64,000 nt of DNA, taken from Blastococcus sp. VKM Ac-2987. GTDB taxonomy: Bacteria; Actinomycetota; Actinomycetes; Mycobacteriales; Geodermatophilaceae. The stretch spans positions 124,001 through 188,000 of the forward strand of contig NZ_JAPVBG010000003.1 in assembly GCF_026967805.1 (NCBI RefSeq), read 5' to 3'. This document shows, piece by piece, positions 15,683 through 25,273 of this stretch. The position numbers were made by a program, and so were the translations under genes. The notes beneath the pieces are model-generated. The model made no database searches, had not been told where the DNA came from, and saw nothing but the letters and a program-made list of their open reading frames with translations. Position 1 is the stretch's first letter, and each line of letters starts with the position of its first letter.

Positions 15683-18600
15683 TCAGCCGGTGAGCAGTCC
15701 GCTGGGCTGCTCGGTGAGGCGGCCGGCGTCGAGGGCCGCGGCGAGCGCCTTCTCCAGCACCGGGGTCACCGACGCGGCCCGGCGCTTGTAGCCGAAGACC
15801 GTGGCGGTGGCGGTCAGCAGCTCGTCGCGCTGCATCCCCGCGGCGGCCCGGCACAGCGCCGCCATCGCGTTCGCCAGCTCCTCCGGTGCCACGTGCTCGA
15901 GCGGCCGGTCGGTGCTCGACACCTGCCGGCGGAACCCCGTCCACGTGGCACGGTCGACGCCTTCGGGCCACAGGTGGTCGCCGTCGACGGCCGACGGCGG
16001 CAGCAGCGACAGCAGCACCTGCTTGCGCGCCTCGGTGGCACGGTTGAGCCCGAACGCACCCACCGTCAGCTTGGCCAGCCGGTCGACGTGGATCGGCCCC
16101 TCCGCCTTGATGCCGGCGGTCAGCACCCGGCGCACCGCGCGCGCGGCCTTGGCGCCGGGCAGCTCGTCGAGCACCGACTTCTCACCGGCGGTCTTCGGGA
16201 TCCACGGCGCGAAGGGCGTCTCGCCCTCCAGCGACGCCGGGCCGGCCGGCTTCGCCGCGGCGGCCGCCTTCGCCGCGGCGGTCGCCTTCGGCGCCGGGCG
16301 GGCGGGGGTCGCCGGCACGGCCATCGACGTCACCGACGAGCGCAGCGCGGCGACGCCCTTGAACGACTCCACGGCCGCCGTCGGCAGCTGCAGCGGCTGG
16401 GGCAGCGGGGCGGAGGAGACCGGAGCGGCGTCCACCGCGGCGACCAGCCGGTCGACGACGGCAGCGGGACCGGCCAGCCACGTGGGCAGCCAGACGCGCT
16501 CCACGACCGGCCAGCGGAGCAGGTCGCCGAGCACCTCGACCGGCACCGCGTCGCGGTCGCCCACCGTGCCGCGCCGCGCCCACGCCGGCCCGTCCAGCAG
16601 CACCGCCACCAGGGGGCTCTCCGGGTCGGCGGCCCGGCTCACCGACAGGTCGACGCGGAACTCCGAGAGCCCGACGTCGGTGCGGACGACCAGCCCGCGC
16701 TCGCGCAGTGCGGCGGCGATCTGCTCCCGGTGCCGGTCGACGACGGCGGCCGACCGCGGCGAGCGCGGCAGCACGTCGGTGCCCTGCTCGGCCATGTCCA
16801 GGTAGGCGCGCAGGTGCTTGATGCCGACCGAGGAGGTCTCCTCGGCCCGCAGCTGCGCCGGGTCGAACGAGGAGAAGACGACGACCTGGCGGCGCGCGCG
16901 GGTGATCGCCACGTTGAGCCGCCGCTCGCCGCCCTGGCGGTTGAGCGGGCCGAAGTTCAGCGGCAGCGTGCCGTCGGCAGCGGGGGAGAAGCCGGTGGAG
17001 AAGAAGACGACGTCGCGCTCGTCGCCCTGCACGTTCTCCAGGTTCTTGACGAACAGGCCCTCGCCGTCGGTGCGGTCCAGCGCGGCCGACAGCCGGTCGT
17101 CGTCGGCGTCGCGCAGCAGCGCCTCGATGTAGGAGCGCTGCTGGGCGTTGAAGGTGACCACGCCGATCGAGGGCACGACGTCCATGCCGTCCCACCTGGA
17201 CACCGCGTCGAAGCGCCGGCGGATCTCGGCGACGATCGCCTTCGCCTCGACCGGGTTGGTGCGCAGCAGCCGGCCGGCGCCCGAACGGTGGAAGGTGCCG
17301 GGCACCCGCACCAAGGAGACACCGCGGCCGTCGGGCTCGGCCGAGGACCGGCCGTGCACCGGCGCCGGGAACGACGACAGCCGGTTCTCGTAGTACTGCG
17401 CGTTGGAGAACGCGATGAGCGACTCGTCCTGGCTGCGGTAGTGCCAGGACAGCCAGTGACGGGGCACCCGCGCCTGCACGCACTCGCTGAGGATCGACTC
17501 CTCGTCCTCGACCGCGGTCTCCACGACCTCCACCGAGTCCTCCGACGTCGCCGGGGTCGGCTCCAGGAACGACGTCGGCGGCATCTGCCGGGAGTCGCCG
17601 ACGACGACGGCGGCCTTCGCCCGGCCCAGCGCACCGACGGCGTCGGCCACCCGGATCTGCGAGGCCTCGTCGAAGACCACGAGGTCGAACTGGCCGGCCT
17701 CCGCGGGGAAGAACCGGGCCACCGAGTCCGGGGACACGAGCACGCACGGCATCACCGCGGTGATCAGCTCCCCGTACTGCGCCAGCAGCTGCCGGACGCC
17801 GAGCCCGCGCCGCTGCTTGGCCAGCTCCCGCTGCAGGGCGCCGACCTGGCCGGTGCCCATCGCGGCGTCGAACGGGCGGGCGCCCAGCACCGCGGCCGGC
17901 AGCGCCTGGGTCAGGTGCTCGCGGACCGCCCGCGAGGCGGCGGTGAAGCGGGCGATCGCGCGCTCGTGGGCCTCGTCGTCGAAGCAGTCCAGGCCGGTGG
18001 CGTCCAGCCGCTCCGCGACCGATGCCTCCGCCAGCCCGCGGTCCAGGGCGCGCACCGCGTCGTCGGCGGCGACAGCGCCGGTGATCAGCAGCGTCCGGGC
18101 GTCGAAGAGGCCCGCGTAGCGCAGCGGCTCCAGGGTGTCGAGGAAGGACACCCAGCGGCGCAGCGACATCAGCACCGTGCCCTCGACCCCGCGCTCCGGG
18201 CGGGTCATCGACCAGCGCAGCACGAAGCCGTCGTCCCCGGCCCAGGTGGCGAGCTGGTCGGAGGAGCTGCGGCAGACCTGGAGCATCGCGGTCACCGCGT
18301 CCCGCAGCCGGGCGACCGCGGCCGCGGTCGCCGGTGCCGCCGGCATCCCGGCGACGATCAGCTTGCGCAGCGCGACGTGGAAGGCCGACGACCCGTCGAC
18401 GGCGGTGCCGGCGCGGCGCAGCCACTCGACCTCGCGCTCGAGCAGGCCGGGGTCGATGAAGGGGTTCCAGCTCGCGGGGGCGGAGAGGCCGGGCACGGAG
18501 TTCACCCGGCCGGCGATGGCGGAGACCGCCGTCTGCACCCGCCAGAGGTTCTCCACCAGCGGGGCGACGTCCCGGGGCCGGACCTTCGCGCCCGGCCGCA

Positions 18601-21600
18601 GGCAGGTGGCCAGCTGGTCGCGGACGGCGGTCAGCCGGCGCCGACGCCCCCACCAGCCCGACGCGGCCGCCGTCTGCGCGGACACGTAGATCTCCGCCAG
18701 GGGCAGGCCGAGGACCTCGGGGGTGGCGACGTCCAGGCCCGGGTGCCGGAAGGCGGCGAACGCCGCCACCTCGCCGAGGACCGCGCCGGACGCCGTCGTC
18801 CACCGACCGCTGAACGTCTCGTCCAGCACGTCCAGGCCGATCGGCGGGCCCGACAGCAGGTGCACCAGCGCGTCGAGGTCCTCGGGCGTGCGCGCGTGCC
18901 GCAGCACCCCGCCGAGCTCGGAGAGGCCGGCCAGCTCGCGGACCGCCGTGTCGACGGCCGACGCCGCCTCGCGGGCCGCGGGCAGGTCGATCTCCGGCGA
19001 GTCGACGAACGCCCACGGGTGCCGCGGCGAGGGGCGGGTGAGGTCGGCGATGTCGGGCAGCAGCGCGAGTGCCCGGCGGACCGAGGTCAGCACCTCGGCC
19101 GGGGCGTTCGCGACGAACGGCAGCGGGACCGGCAGCGGCCGCACGTCGGTGCCGGCGCTCAGCTCGGCGGTGCGGGCGGTGTAGAGCGACAGGCCGGCGG
19201 CGTTCTCGGTGTGCAGCCGGTCGGCGTAGCGGGCCAGCTGGCGGCGGGCCGAGCGCAGCGTCTCGGAGTCGGCGGCCAGGCCCTGCTCGTCGACGGCGAC
19301 GGCGTGCTCCAGCGCCAGCCGGACCTGCGCCCGCACCATCGAGGCGCGGGACCCCTTGTCGTGCAGGTCGAGGGCGAACATGCCCATCCCGACCGCGTCC
19401 AGCCGCCGGGCGACGACGTCCAGCGCGGCCCGCTTCTCCGCCACGAACAGCACCCGCTTGCCGTCGGCGACCGCCCGGGTGAGCAGGTTGGTGATGGTCT
19501 GGGACTTGCCGGTGCCGGGCGGGCCCTCGAGGACGAAGGTGCGCCCGGCGCCCGCCTCGGCGATCGCCCGCAGCTGCGAGGCGTCGGCGGCCACGGGCAG
19601 CTCGCCGGCCAGCTCGTCGAGGTCGACGTGCGCGGCCGAGCCGCGGGCCGGGTCCACGAACGGCTCGGTCGGCTCGTGCACCAGGTGGTGCACCAGCGGG
19701 TTGCCGGTGAAGTCGCCCCAGTGCTCGTCGAGGTCCTTCCAGAGCCGGTACTTGGCGAACTGCAGGATCGCCAGGTCCGCCGTCGCCTCGACCCGGTAGG
19801 GCAGGCCGTGGCCGACCAGGCCGACCCGCACGGCCTCCAGGGCCCGCTCCAGCTCGGGGGTGCTCTCCGCGGTGTCGCTCAGCGCCGGGATCACCAGGCC
19901 GTGCAGCTGGCGCAGCTTCTCCAGCAGGCAGTAGTTGGGGGTGCTCGCACCCGACTCGTCCAGCGCCAGCCGGTAGGAGCCGGTGCGCCCGACCGGGGTG
20001 AGGACGACCGGCACCAGCAGCAGCGGGGAGCGCAGCGGCCGCCCGTCGAGCTCCCAGACCAGCGAGCCCATGGCCAGGTAGAGGTTGTTGGCGCCGGTCT
20101 CCTCCTGCACCGTCTTCGCGCGGTAGGCGATGTTGCGCAGGCGCGGCAGGTAGCCGCCGGAGGTGACGTCGGCGTGCACCTCGCGCCGCTCCACCAGCAG
20201 CTCGGTCAGCTGCTCGGCGGGCAGCTCCCGGGCGCTGGTGAGCCCGCGCTCCTGCTGGACAGCGGCGAGCTGGTCGCCGGGCAGCAGGGTGAGCGGGGTG
20301 CCGTCGTGCACGAAGTTGTCCAGGATCGGCAGCGCGGTGTCCGGGACGGTCAGCGGCAGGCCGGAGCGCTCGCTGTAGTTGATCAGCCGGTTCCGCAGGC
20401 TCAGGTCGAGCAGCGCGTTCTTCCACTGCTGCACCCGCGGCGGCGCCTCGGGACGGCTGGGCAGGTGCACCGGCGCGGGCCCGGCCGGGAACGCCGGCGC
20501 GCTGTGCTCGGCCGGCCGGTACTCGACGACCTGCAGCAGCCCCTCCGGCGTCCGGGCGCGGGCGGGGAGGGGGAGGATGCCGTCGCGCCGCGCGCGGTGG
20601 ACGTCGGTGACGCCGAGGAGGCGCTCGAGCTCGCCGGTGAGCCACTCCGCGTACGCGGGGCGGTGCAGGTCCTCGTCCGGGCGGCCGGCGCCGGTGAGCA
20701 GCGTCGTCTCCACCAGACCGATCAACCCGAGGTCGACCAGGTTGACCAGTGGCGCGGCGTCGGTGGTGGCCGCGCTCTCCGAGCTGCGCTCCTCCCGCCA
20801 GTAGCCGAGGAACGCGTGCGCCCCGGCCGGCCGCCCGCCGGTGCCGTCGGCCAGCCACAGCAGCGGCCGGATGCCGGCCTGCTCCAGCGCCGCGGCCAGG
20901 ACGACGGCGGTGTCCAGCGGGGTGGCCACCCGCCAGGTGAGGACGTCGCCGGGCGAGCGGACCTGCTGGCCGAGGTCGGCCCAGCTGGCCGGCGGCTCGG
21001 AGTAGCGGATGCCCCGGCGCCGGAGGGCCTCGGCGAGCGCCTGCACGACCTCGTCCACCCGCTCGGCGGTGGCCGCGTAGCCGACCATCGCGCCGCTGCC
21101 GGTCCGCTGCTCCAGCAGCTCGGCGGCCTCGGCCACCAGCCCGGTGACCGCCGGGTGGTTGGGCATGACGTGCGCGGCGAGCATCTCCAGCGCCAGCGGC
21201 AGGGGGGTGGCCAGCCACTGGTTGGCCGCGAGCACCTGGACCGGGGCGGTGGTCTCGCCGAGCAGCTCGCCGTCGAGCTCGACCTCGACGTCGACCACGC
21301 CGGGTCGCTGCTCCTCGACGTGCAGCATCGCGGCGGGGTCCATCACCAGGCCGATGCCGGTGAGCACGGTGGTGCGGCCGGCGTCGACGTCGGCCAGCAG
21401 CTCGACGGCGTGCGCGATCGGGCCCTCGGCGTCGCGCACCGACAGGCGCACGGTCACCCCGCGCAGGGTCCGGTCGGCGGTCAGCGCCAGCCGGGAGACG
21501 ACCGGCAGGCGGTTGTGCGCCAGCGCGTAGCTGAGCACCGGGGTCGAGGTGAGGTCGATGGAGACGGCGGCCGACGGCGCGACGACATCACCGAGCTCGA

Positions 21601-21619
21601 TGTCGGCAGTGGTCTCCAT
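15683..21619 (-). CDS. DUF4011 superfamily I helicase with Vsr-like and DUF3320 domains
   Basis: 1978 residues, the largest gene here. After an N-terminal beta-rich region, the DUF4011 hallmark WKNALLDLSLRNRLINY is near 400. Walker A GPPGTGKSQT is near 698, Walker B VVFDEASQ near 1311, GDSRQMPP next to it, and the helicase C-terminal motif LNVAITRARRQV near 1570. A Vsr/MTES_1575-like segment (about 1625-1730, EFRVDLSV then VLLDGPAW) is followed by a DUF3320-like tail (about 1800-1978). The nuclease motif keeps the first Asp but has LLD where many relatives have ECD. I recall proteins of this order being reported as single-gene phage defence (Hhe-like), so a defence or DNA-repair role is plausible, not shown. 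Confidence 0.85.
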   Translation of the reverse strand: METTADIELGDVVAPSAAVSIDLTSTPVLSYALAHNRLPVVSRLALTADRTLRGVTVRLSVRDAEGPIAHAVELLADVDAGRTTVLTGIGLVMDPAAMLHVEEQRPGVVDVEVELDGELLGETTAPVQVLAANQWLATPLPLALEMLAAHVMPNHPAVTGLVAEAAELLEQRTGSGAMVGYAATAERVDEVVQALAEALRRRGIRYSEPPASWADLGQQVRSPGDVLTWRVATPLDTAVVLAAALEQAGIRPLLWLADGTGGRPAGAHAFLGYWREERSSESAATTDAAPLVNLVDLGLIGLVETTLLTGAGRPDEDLHRPAYAEWLTGELERLLGVTDVHRARRDGILPLPARARTPEGLLQVVEYRPAEHSAPAFPAGPAPVHLPSRPEAPPRVQQWKNALLDLSLRNRLINYSERSGLPLTVPDTALPILDNFVHDGTPLTLLPGDQLAAVQQERGLTSARELPAEQLTELLVERREVHADVTSGGYLPRLRNIAYRAKTVQEETGANNLYLAMGSLVWELDGRPLRSPLLLVPVVLTPVGRTGSYRLALDESGASTPNYCLLEKLRQLHGLVIPALSDTAESTPELERALEAVRVGLVGHGLPYRVEATADLAILQFAKYRLWKDLDEHWGDFTGNPLVHHLVHEPTEPFVDPARGSAAHVDLDELAGELPVAADASQLRAIAEAGAGRTFVLEGPPGTGKSQTITNLLTRAVADGKRVLFVAEKRAALDVVARRLDAVGMGMFALDLHDKGSRASMVRAQVRLALEHAVAVDEQGLAADSETLRSARRQLARYADRLHTENAAGLSLYTARTAELSAGTDVRPLPVPLPFVANAPAEVLTSVRRALALLPDIADLTRPSPRHPWAFVDSPEIDLPAAREAASAVDTAVRELAGLSELGGVLRHARTPEDLDALVHLLSGPPIGLDVLDETFSGRWTTASGAVLGEVAAFAAFRHPGLDVATPEVLGLPLAEIYVSAQTAAASGWWGRRRRLTAVRDQLATCLRPGAKVRPRDVAPLVENLWRVQTAVSAIAGRVNSVPGLSAPASWNPFIDPGLLEREVEWLRRAGTAVDGSSAFHVALRKLIVAGMPAAPATAAAVARLRDAVTAMLQVCRSSSDQLATWAGDDGFVLRWSMTRPERGVEGTVLMSLRRWVSFLDTLEPLRYAGLFDARTLLITGAVAADDAVRALDRGLAEASVAERLDATGLDCFDDEAHERAIARFTAASRAVREHLTQALPAAVLGARPFDAAMGTGQVGALQRELAKQRRGLGVRQLLAQYGELITAVMPCVLVSPDSVARFFPAEAGQFDLVVFDEASQIRVADAVGALGRAKAAVVVGDSRQMPPTSFLEPTPATSEDSVEVVETAVEDEESILSECVQARVPRHWLSWHYRSQDESLIAFSNAQYYENRLSSFPAPVHGRSSAEPDGRGVSLVRVPGTFHRSGAGRLLRTNPVEAKAIVAEIRRRFDAVSRWDGMDVVPSIGVVTFNAQQRSYIEALLRDADDDRLSAALDRTDGEGLFVKNLENVQGDERDVVFFSTGFSPAADGTLPLNFGPLNRQGGERRLNVAITRARRQVVVFSSFDPAQLRAEETSSVGIKHLRAYLDMAEQGTDVLPRSPRSAAVVDRHREQIAAALRERGLVVRTDVGLSEFRVDLSVSRAADPESPLVAVLLDGPAWARRGTVGDRDAVPVEVLGDLLRWPVVERVWLPTWLAGPAAVVDRLVAAVDAAPVSSAPLPQPLQLPTAAVESFKGVAALRSSVTSMAVPATPARPAPKATAAAKAAAAAKPAGPASLEGETPFAPWIPKTAGEKSVLDELPGAKAARAVRRVLTAGIKAEGPIHVDRLAKLTVGAFGLNRATEARKQVLLSLLPPSAVDGDHLWPEGVDRATWTGFRRQVSSTDRPLEHVAPEELANAMAALCRAAAGMQRDELLTATATVFGYKRRAASVTPVLEKALAAALDAGRLTEQPSGLLTG

Positions 21620-21806
21620 GGCACCTGTCTACCGGGTCGGACGGACTGGTCCGCCCATGGTCCCCGACGGGTGTGGCGGGTGTGACGGGTGCGGCCGATC
21701 GTTGCCCGGGATCGCACGGCGCCGTGCCGCGGCCGGTTCCGGTAGCGCGGTGTCCTGCCCAGGGGCCCGGGTTGCCGACCGGGCGGCGGCGACGCAGGTT
21801 GCAGGG

Positions 21807-22598
21807 ATGAGCGATGCGCAGCGGCACGAATCCGGCCTGGTCGTCGAGGACCGCGGGCACGCCCGGGTGCTGACCCTCGACCGGCCCGAGCGGCGCAACG
21901 CGCTCTCCACCGAGCTGCAGGCCGACCTGGTCGAGCAGTTCCTGCGGGTCGTCGAGGACGGCGTCCGCGCCGTGGTGCTCACCGGCACCGGCCCGGCGTT
22001 CTGCGCGGGCTTCGACCTGAAGGAGATCCGCGCGGCCGACGAGCGGGGGGAGCGGTTCCGCCCGCCGATGAACCGGACCGCCCGGGCGGTGTTCGAGGTG
22101 GTCACCGAGGTGCCGGTGCCGGTGGTCGCCGCCCTCAACGGGCCCGCCGTGGCCGGTGGCTTCGAGCTGGCGCTCGCCTGCGACCTGCGGATCGCCTCGC
22201 CGGCGGTGCACTTCGCGCTGCCCGAGGCGGCGATCGGCATGGGGGCCAACTTCGGCTCGGTCGTGCTACCCAAGCGCATCCCGGTGGGCATCGCGCTGGA
22301 GCTGCTGTTCACCGGCGACCGGCTCGACGCGACCGAGGCGCAGCGGTGGGGGCTGCTCAACCGGCTGGTGGCGGCCGACGAGGTGCTGCCGACGGCGCTG
22401 GCGCTGGCCGACCGGATCGCCGCCAACGCCCCCGTCTCCGTGCGCCGGATGAAGGAGACCGCCGTCAAGGCCCTGGAGCTGCCGCTCTGGCAGGGCCTGC
22501 GCCTCGACGTCGGGCCCAACCCCTACCTCAGCGAGGACCGCAAGGAGGGCATCGCGGCCCGCCTGGAGAAGCGGGCCCCCCGCTGGACCGGGCGCTGA
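21807..22598 (+). CDS. Enoyl-CoA hydratase/isomerase family protein
   Basis: 263-residue crotonase. The oxyanion-hole segments are AFCAGFDLKEI (about 72) and GPAVAGGFELALACDLRIAS (about 112). Both catalytic glutamates of hydratases have counterparts, in GGFELA and LPEAAIGM. It probably hydrates a trans-2-enoyl-CoA in fatty acid or amino acid breakdown; substrate unknown. The ATG at 21807 follows CAGGTT by 6 bases, again a leaderless look, and an in-frame upstream extension is rejected as non-homologous. Confidence 0.85.
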   Translation: MSDAQRHESGLVVEDRGHARVLTLDRPERRNALSTELQADLVEQFLRVVEDGVRAVVLTGTGPAFCAGFDLKEIRAADERGERFRPPMNRTARAVFEVVTEVPVPVVAALNGPAVAGGFELALACDLRIASPAVHFALPEAAIGMGANFGSVVLPKRIPVGIALELLFTGDRLDATEAQRWGLLNRLVAADEVLPTALALADRIAANAPVSVRRMKETAVKALELPLWQGLRLDVGPNPYLSEDRKEGIAARLEKRAPRWTGR

Positions 22599-22733
22599 CC
22601 GTCACCGATACGGAACCCGCCCGTTCATGACAGTCGGGTAACGGCTCGTCACTCCCGCCCGATCGGCTTCCGCGGGGCGACGCCTGGCTGCCAGGGTCCG
22701 CTTGTCCGTGTCGAAGAGCGTCGAGGAGTCGTC

Positions 22734-22946
22734 ATGAACTGTGCGCACTGCGGAGCCGTGCACCAGCGAGGCCGTTTCTGCGTCGGCTGCGGCAAGACCA
22801 TGCCGCCGTCCCTGCTGCCGCCCCGCCCGGTCCGGCTCGCCCCGCGCCCGCCGTACGAGGTCACCGACGACATGACGCAGCCGGTGCTGCGCTTCGCCGT
22901 CCGCCCCCGCCGGGCGCCCGAGACGGTGCCGGCCGAGGTCGGCTGA
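22734..22946 (+). CDS. Small zinc-ribbon protein
   Basis: 70 residues. NCAHCGAVHQRGRFCVGCGK gives two CxxC knuckles 10 residues apart, a compact zinc ribbon, followed by a Pro/Arg-rich tail with no motif. GAGGAG precedes the ATG. A strong hairpin follows the stop, so it is a single-gene transcript. It may bind nucleic acid or be a protein-interaction module; no function is known to me. Confidence 0.72.
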   Translation: MNCAHCGAVHQRGRFCVGCGKTMPPSLLPPRPVRLAPRPPYEVTDDMTQPVLRFAVRPRRAPETVPAEVG

Positions 22947-22957
22947 AACGTGAGACT

Positions 22958-22989
22958 GAGCCTGGTCACCCGGACGGGTGACCAGGCTC
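22958..22989 (+). terminator. Hairpin terminator after the zinc-ribbon gene
   Basis: GAGCCTGGTCACCC and GGGTGACCAGGCTC are perfect 14-base arms around GGAC, 11 bases after the stop. Confidence 0.8.
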
Positions 22990-23084
22990 ACTGCTAGCAA
23001 TATGCTTGCAGGAGTTAGCACTCCGGGTGTGCGGGGCATGTAATGGAGCGACAGATCATCCCCGATCTCTGGAGCGGAACCCCC

Positions 23085-24056
23085 ATGAGCGACAACACCA
23101 AGATGATCAACCAGCTGCGCGCCCTCGTCCTGCTGACGCAGACCGAGGAGCAGGTCGCGCGCACCCGCATCTCCCAGGCCCGCACCGACGCCGTCCGCCG
23201 GGAGCTCACCGAGAACGCCGACAACGCGGCCGCCCGCAGCATCGAGATCACCGAGCAGCTGCGCTCGCTCGGTGGCGTGCCGGACGTCGTCACCCCGGCC
23301 GTCGGCCGGCTCTCCGCGGTCCTCAAGGCGACCTTCGAGCAGGCCACCCCGCTCGAGGAGGCCCTCCTCAGCGACCTGCAGCTCGAGCACCAGCTGCTCG
23401 ACCGCGCCACCTACCTCAAGGTGCTCGCGCAGACCGCCGGTCAGACCACGACCCAGCGGCTGGCCGAGAAGCTCATCGACGCCCACAAGGTCACCGTCGA
23501 GTGGCTGACCGTGGTCCTCGCCGAGGAGGCTCTCGGTGGCCCCGCCGCCCTGCAGCCCACCCCGGTGCAGAAGGTGGCCGGTGGCGTCGCCCGCGCCGTC
23601 AACGCGCCGGTCCGCTTCTGGGCCAACACGGTGAACAACGCCGTCGACTCGGTGCGCCACGCCGGCGAGGAGACCTCCGAGCGCGTCTCCGCCGCAGGTG
23701 ACCGCGCGTCCGCGCTCGGCGACGCCGTCCGCGAGACCTTCACGGTCGGCCGCGCCGCCTCGCTGCGCCGCGCCGAGCGGATCGCGCAGCGCGAGGGCAA
23801 CAAGGACGCCGCCCAGACCGCCCGCGACGCCCGCGAGGAGCTCGGCGACGTCAACGCCGACGAGCTGCCCATCAAGAACTTCGACTCGCTGACGAACCAG
23901 GACGCCATCAAGGCGATCAAGCAGCTGAAGACCCCGCACGACCTCAACGTGGTCATCCGCTACGAGGAGACCCACAAGAACCGGGCGAACGTGGTCAGCG
24001 CCGCGCAGACCCAGTTCGCCGCCCTGGCCAAGGAAGCGGTCGGCGTCGACAGCTGA
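23085..24056 (+). CDS. Ferritin-like domain protein with helical C-terminal module
   Basis: 323 residues, almost all alpha-helix. Residues 1-150 form a four-helix bundle with EQVARTRISQ, LQLEHQLLDRATYL and HKVTVEWL, resembling the ferritin-like proteins of actinobacteria, although the full set of di-iron ligands cannot be assigned by eye. The end (about 265-323) carries IKNFDSLTNQDAIKAIKQL and IRYEETHKNRANVV, a small helical module found in other actinobacterial proteins. ATG 23085 is chosen over 23043 because GGAGCGG precedes it. The upstream TAGCAATATGCT stretch is AT-rich for this genome and may be the promoter. Confidence 0.72.
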   Translation: MSDNTKMINQLRALVLLTQTEEQVARTRISQARTDAVRRELTENADNAAARSIEITEQLRSLGGVPDVVTPAVGRLSAVLKATFEQATPLEEALLSDLQLEHQLLDRATYLKVLAQTAGQTTTQRLAEKLIDAHKVTVEWLTVVLAEEALGGPAALQPTPVQKVAGGVARAVNAPVRFWANTVNNAVDSVRHAGEETSERVSAAGDRASALGDAVRETFTVGRAASLRRAERIAQREGNKDAAQTARDAREELGDVNADELPIKNFDSLTNQDAIKAIKQLKTPHDLNVVIRYEETHKNRANVVSAAQTQFAALAKEAVGVDS

Positions 24057-24088
24057 TCGCGCTCCGACCCCGAGCCGGGGGGTCAACG

Positions 24089-24135
24089 CACGCGGAGGGC
24101 CCGCATCCCCACGGGGGGTGCGGGCCCTCCGCGTG
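24089..24135 (+). terminator. Very strong hairpin terminator
   Basis: Arms of 22 bases (24089-24110 and 24114-24135, outer CACGCGGAGGG with CCCTCCGCGTG) pair around ACG, 32 bases after the ferritin-like gene. No T-run. Confidence 0.82.
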
Positions 24136-24194
24136 TGCGAGATCGCGCCGGAGCCGGGTTTGGCGCGCCGACGGCGAGGGGGAAGCTCGTATCC

Positions 24195-24605
24195 ATGAGC
24201 ATCACACCCGAGGTCCTCGAGGCGGAGTTCTCGCTGACGACGGCCGCGACCCGGCTGGACTTCCTCAGCCGCCGCGACAACGGCGACACCGCGCTGAACA
24301 CCGTCCAGGACACCGATCCCGACTCGTGGGCCGCCCTGCGCGACACCGGGACCCAGCTCGACGTCGACGAGTCGCTGGAGCTGCTGGCCCTCGGCGAGGT
24401 CGTGGCGCGGAAGGCGCACGACAGCCAGCTGGTCGGCATCCGGGCCGCGCTGCGCGGCGGCGCGGACTGGGAGCAGATCGCCGCCGCCCTGGGCGTGGCG
24501 CCGCAGCAGGCCTGGGACTCCTTCAACGAGTCCGTCGCCCGCCAGCTCGACGCCGACGCCGCCGCGTCGGCCCGCGAGCTGGCCGGCAGCCGCCCCGGCG
24601 GGTGA
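24195..24605 (+). CDS. Hypothetical protein with HTH-like C terminus
   Basis: 136 residues. The middle (LDVDESLELLALGEVVARKA) is helical, and GADWEQIAAALGVAPQQAWDSF near 95-116 reads like a helix-turn-helix. Proteins of this size and pattern are common in actinobacteria and appear to be small regulators without known targets. The ATG at 24195 is used; upstream sequence belongs to the terminator hairpin. Convergent with the DUF427 gene, 6 bases apart. Confidence 0.65.
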   Translation: MSITPEVLEAEFSLTTAATRLDFLSRRDNGDTALNTVQDTDPDSWAALRDTGTQLDVDESLELLALGEVVARKAHDSQLVGIRAALRGGADWEQIAAALGVAPQQAWDSFNESVARQLDADAAASARELAGSRPGG

Positions 24606-24611
24606 CCTCGG

Positions 24612-24893
24612 TCAGCGCACCTCGACGCCCTTCCAGAAGGCGACCCGCCCGGTGATCTCGCGGGCGGCGTCCTTCGGCTCCGGGTAGATCCAGGCGGCGT
24701 CCCGGTTGACCTGGCCGTCGACCTCCAGGGTGTAGTACGAGGCGGTGCCCTTCCACGGGCAGACGGAGTGCGTGTCCGAGGGGCGCAGGACGTCGTCGCG
24801 GACGGCGTCCCGAGGGAAGTACGCGTTCCCCTCGACGGTGACGATGTCGTCGGACTCGGCGATGACGGTGCCGTTCCAGGTGGCGGTGGTCAT
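24612..24893 (-). CDS. DUF427 domain protein
   Basis: 93 residues: ATWNGTVIAESDDIVTVEGNAYFP, then SVCPWKGTASYYTLEVDG and WIYPEPKDAAREITGRVAFW, which is the full single-domain DUF427 pattern (CPWKG and YP-P). The family is a small beta fold of unknown biochemical role, frequent in actinobacteria. The downstream ATG is taken because homology begins there, and 51 further in-frame residues upstream look non-coding. Confidence 0.85.
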   Translation of the reverse strand: MTTATWNGTVIAESDDIVTVEGNAYFPRDAVRDDVLRPSDTHSVCPWKGTASYYTLEVDGQVNRDAAWIYPEPKDAAREITGRVAFWKGVEVR

Positions 24894-25031
24894 GCCCCGA
24901 TGGTCCTCGCCGGCGGCCTCCCGCGCCGCCCGGAGATGCCGGAGCCGGAGCGTGGCTCCCGACCTCGCGGGGCATGGAGCGGGAGGCGACCGCCCGGTCG
25001 CCTCCCCGTCCGGACCCAGGAGGCCGCACCG

Positions 25032-25259
25032 ATGGCGCACCCCCACGACGATCGCGAGCAGGACCCGGCGAACGAGGGTGCGACGCCCAAGGGCCGTCGG
25101 TTGGGCCGCATCCTGATCCCGCTCGGGATCCTGCTGGCCCTGGCCGCGATCTTCACCTACATCCTCGTCGTCGCGCGGAGCGGGGCCGAGGACGACAGCG
25201 ACGTCTACGACAACGAGGGCGCAGCAGCCGTCGTCGTGGAGGCGCCCGCGGCGTTGTGA
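25032..25259 (+). CDS. Small single-span membrane protein
   Basis: 75 residues: a charged, His/Asp-rich N terminus, GRRLGRILIPLGILLALAAIF as start of one membrane helix (about 26-47), and an acidic exterior tail. AGGAGG sits 9 bases before the ATG. It is divergent from the DUF427 gene. No family recognised. Confidence 0.7.
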   Translation: MAHPHDDREQDPANEGATPKGRRLGRILIPLGILLALAAIFTYILVVARSGAEDDSDVYDNEGAAAVVVEAPAAL

Positions 25260-25273
25260 GCGGGCGCCCGCGG

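Noticed and set aside
15443..21685. A plus-strand open frame of about 2080 codons
   Set aside because: It lies antisense to the helicase gene, whose motifs are intact. Its translation is Arg/Gly/Gln-rich and without domains, an effect of high GC.
23015..23023. TTAGCACTC, the left half of a CIRCE (HrcA) element
   Set aside because: The right half GAGTGCTAA is absent at the proper distance and the gene downstream is not a chaperone.
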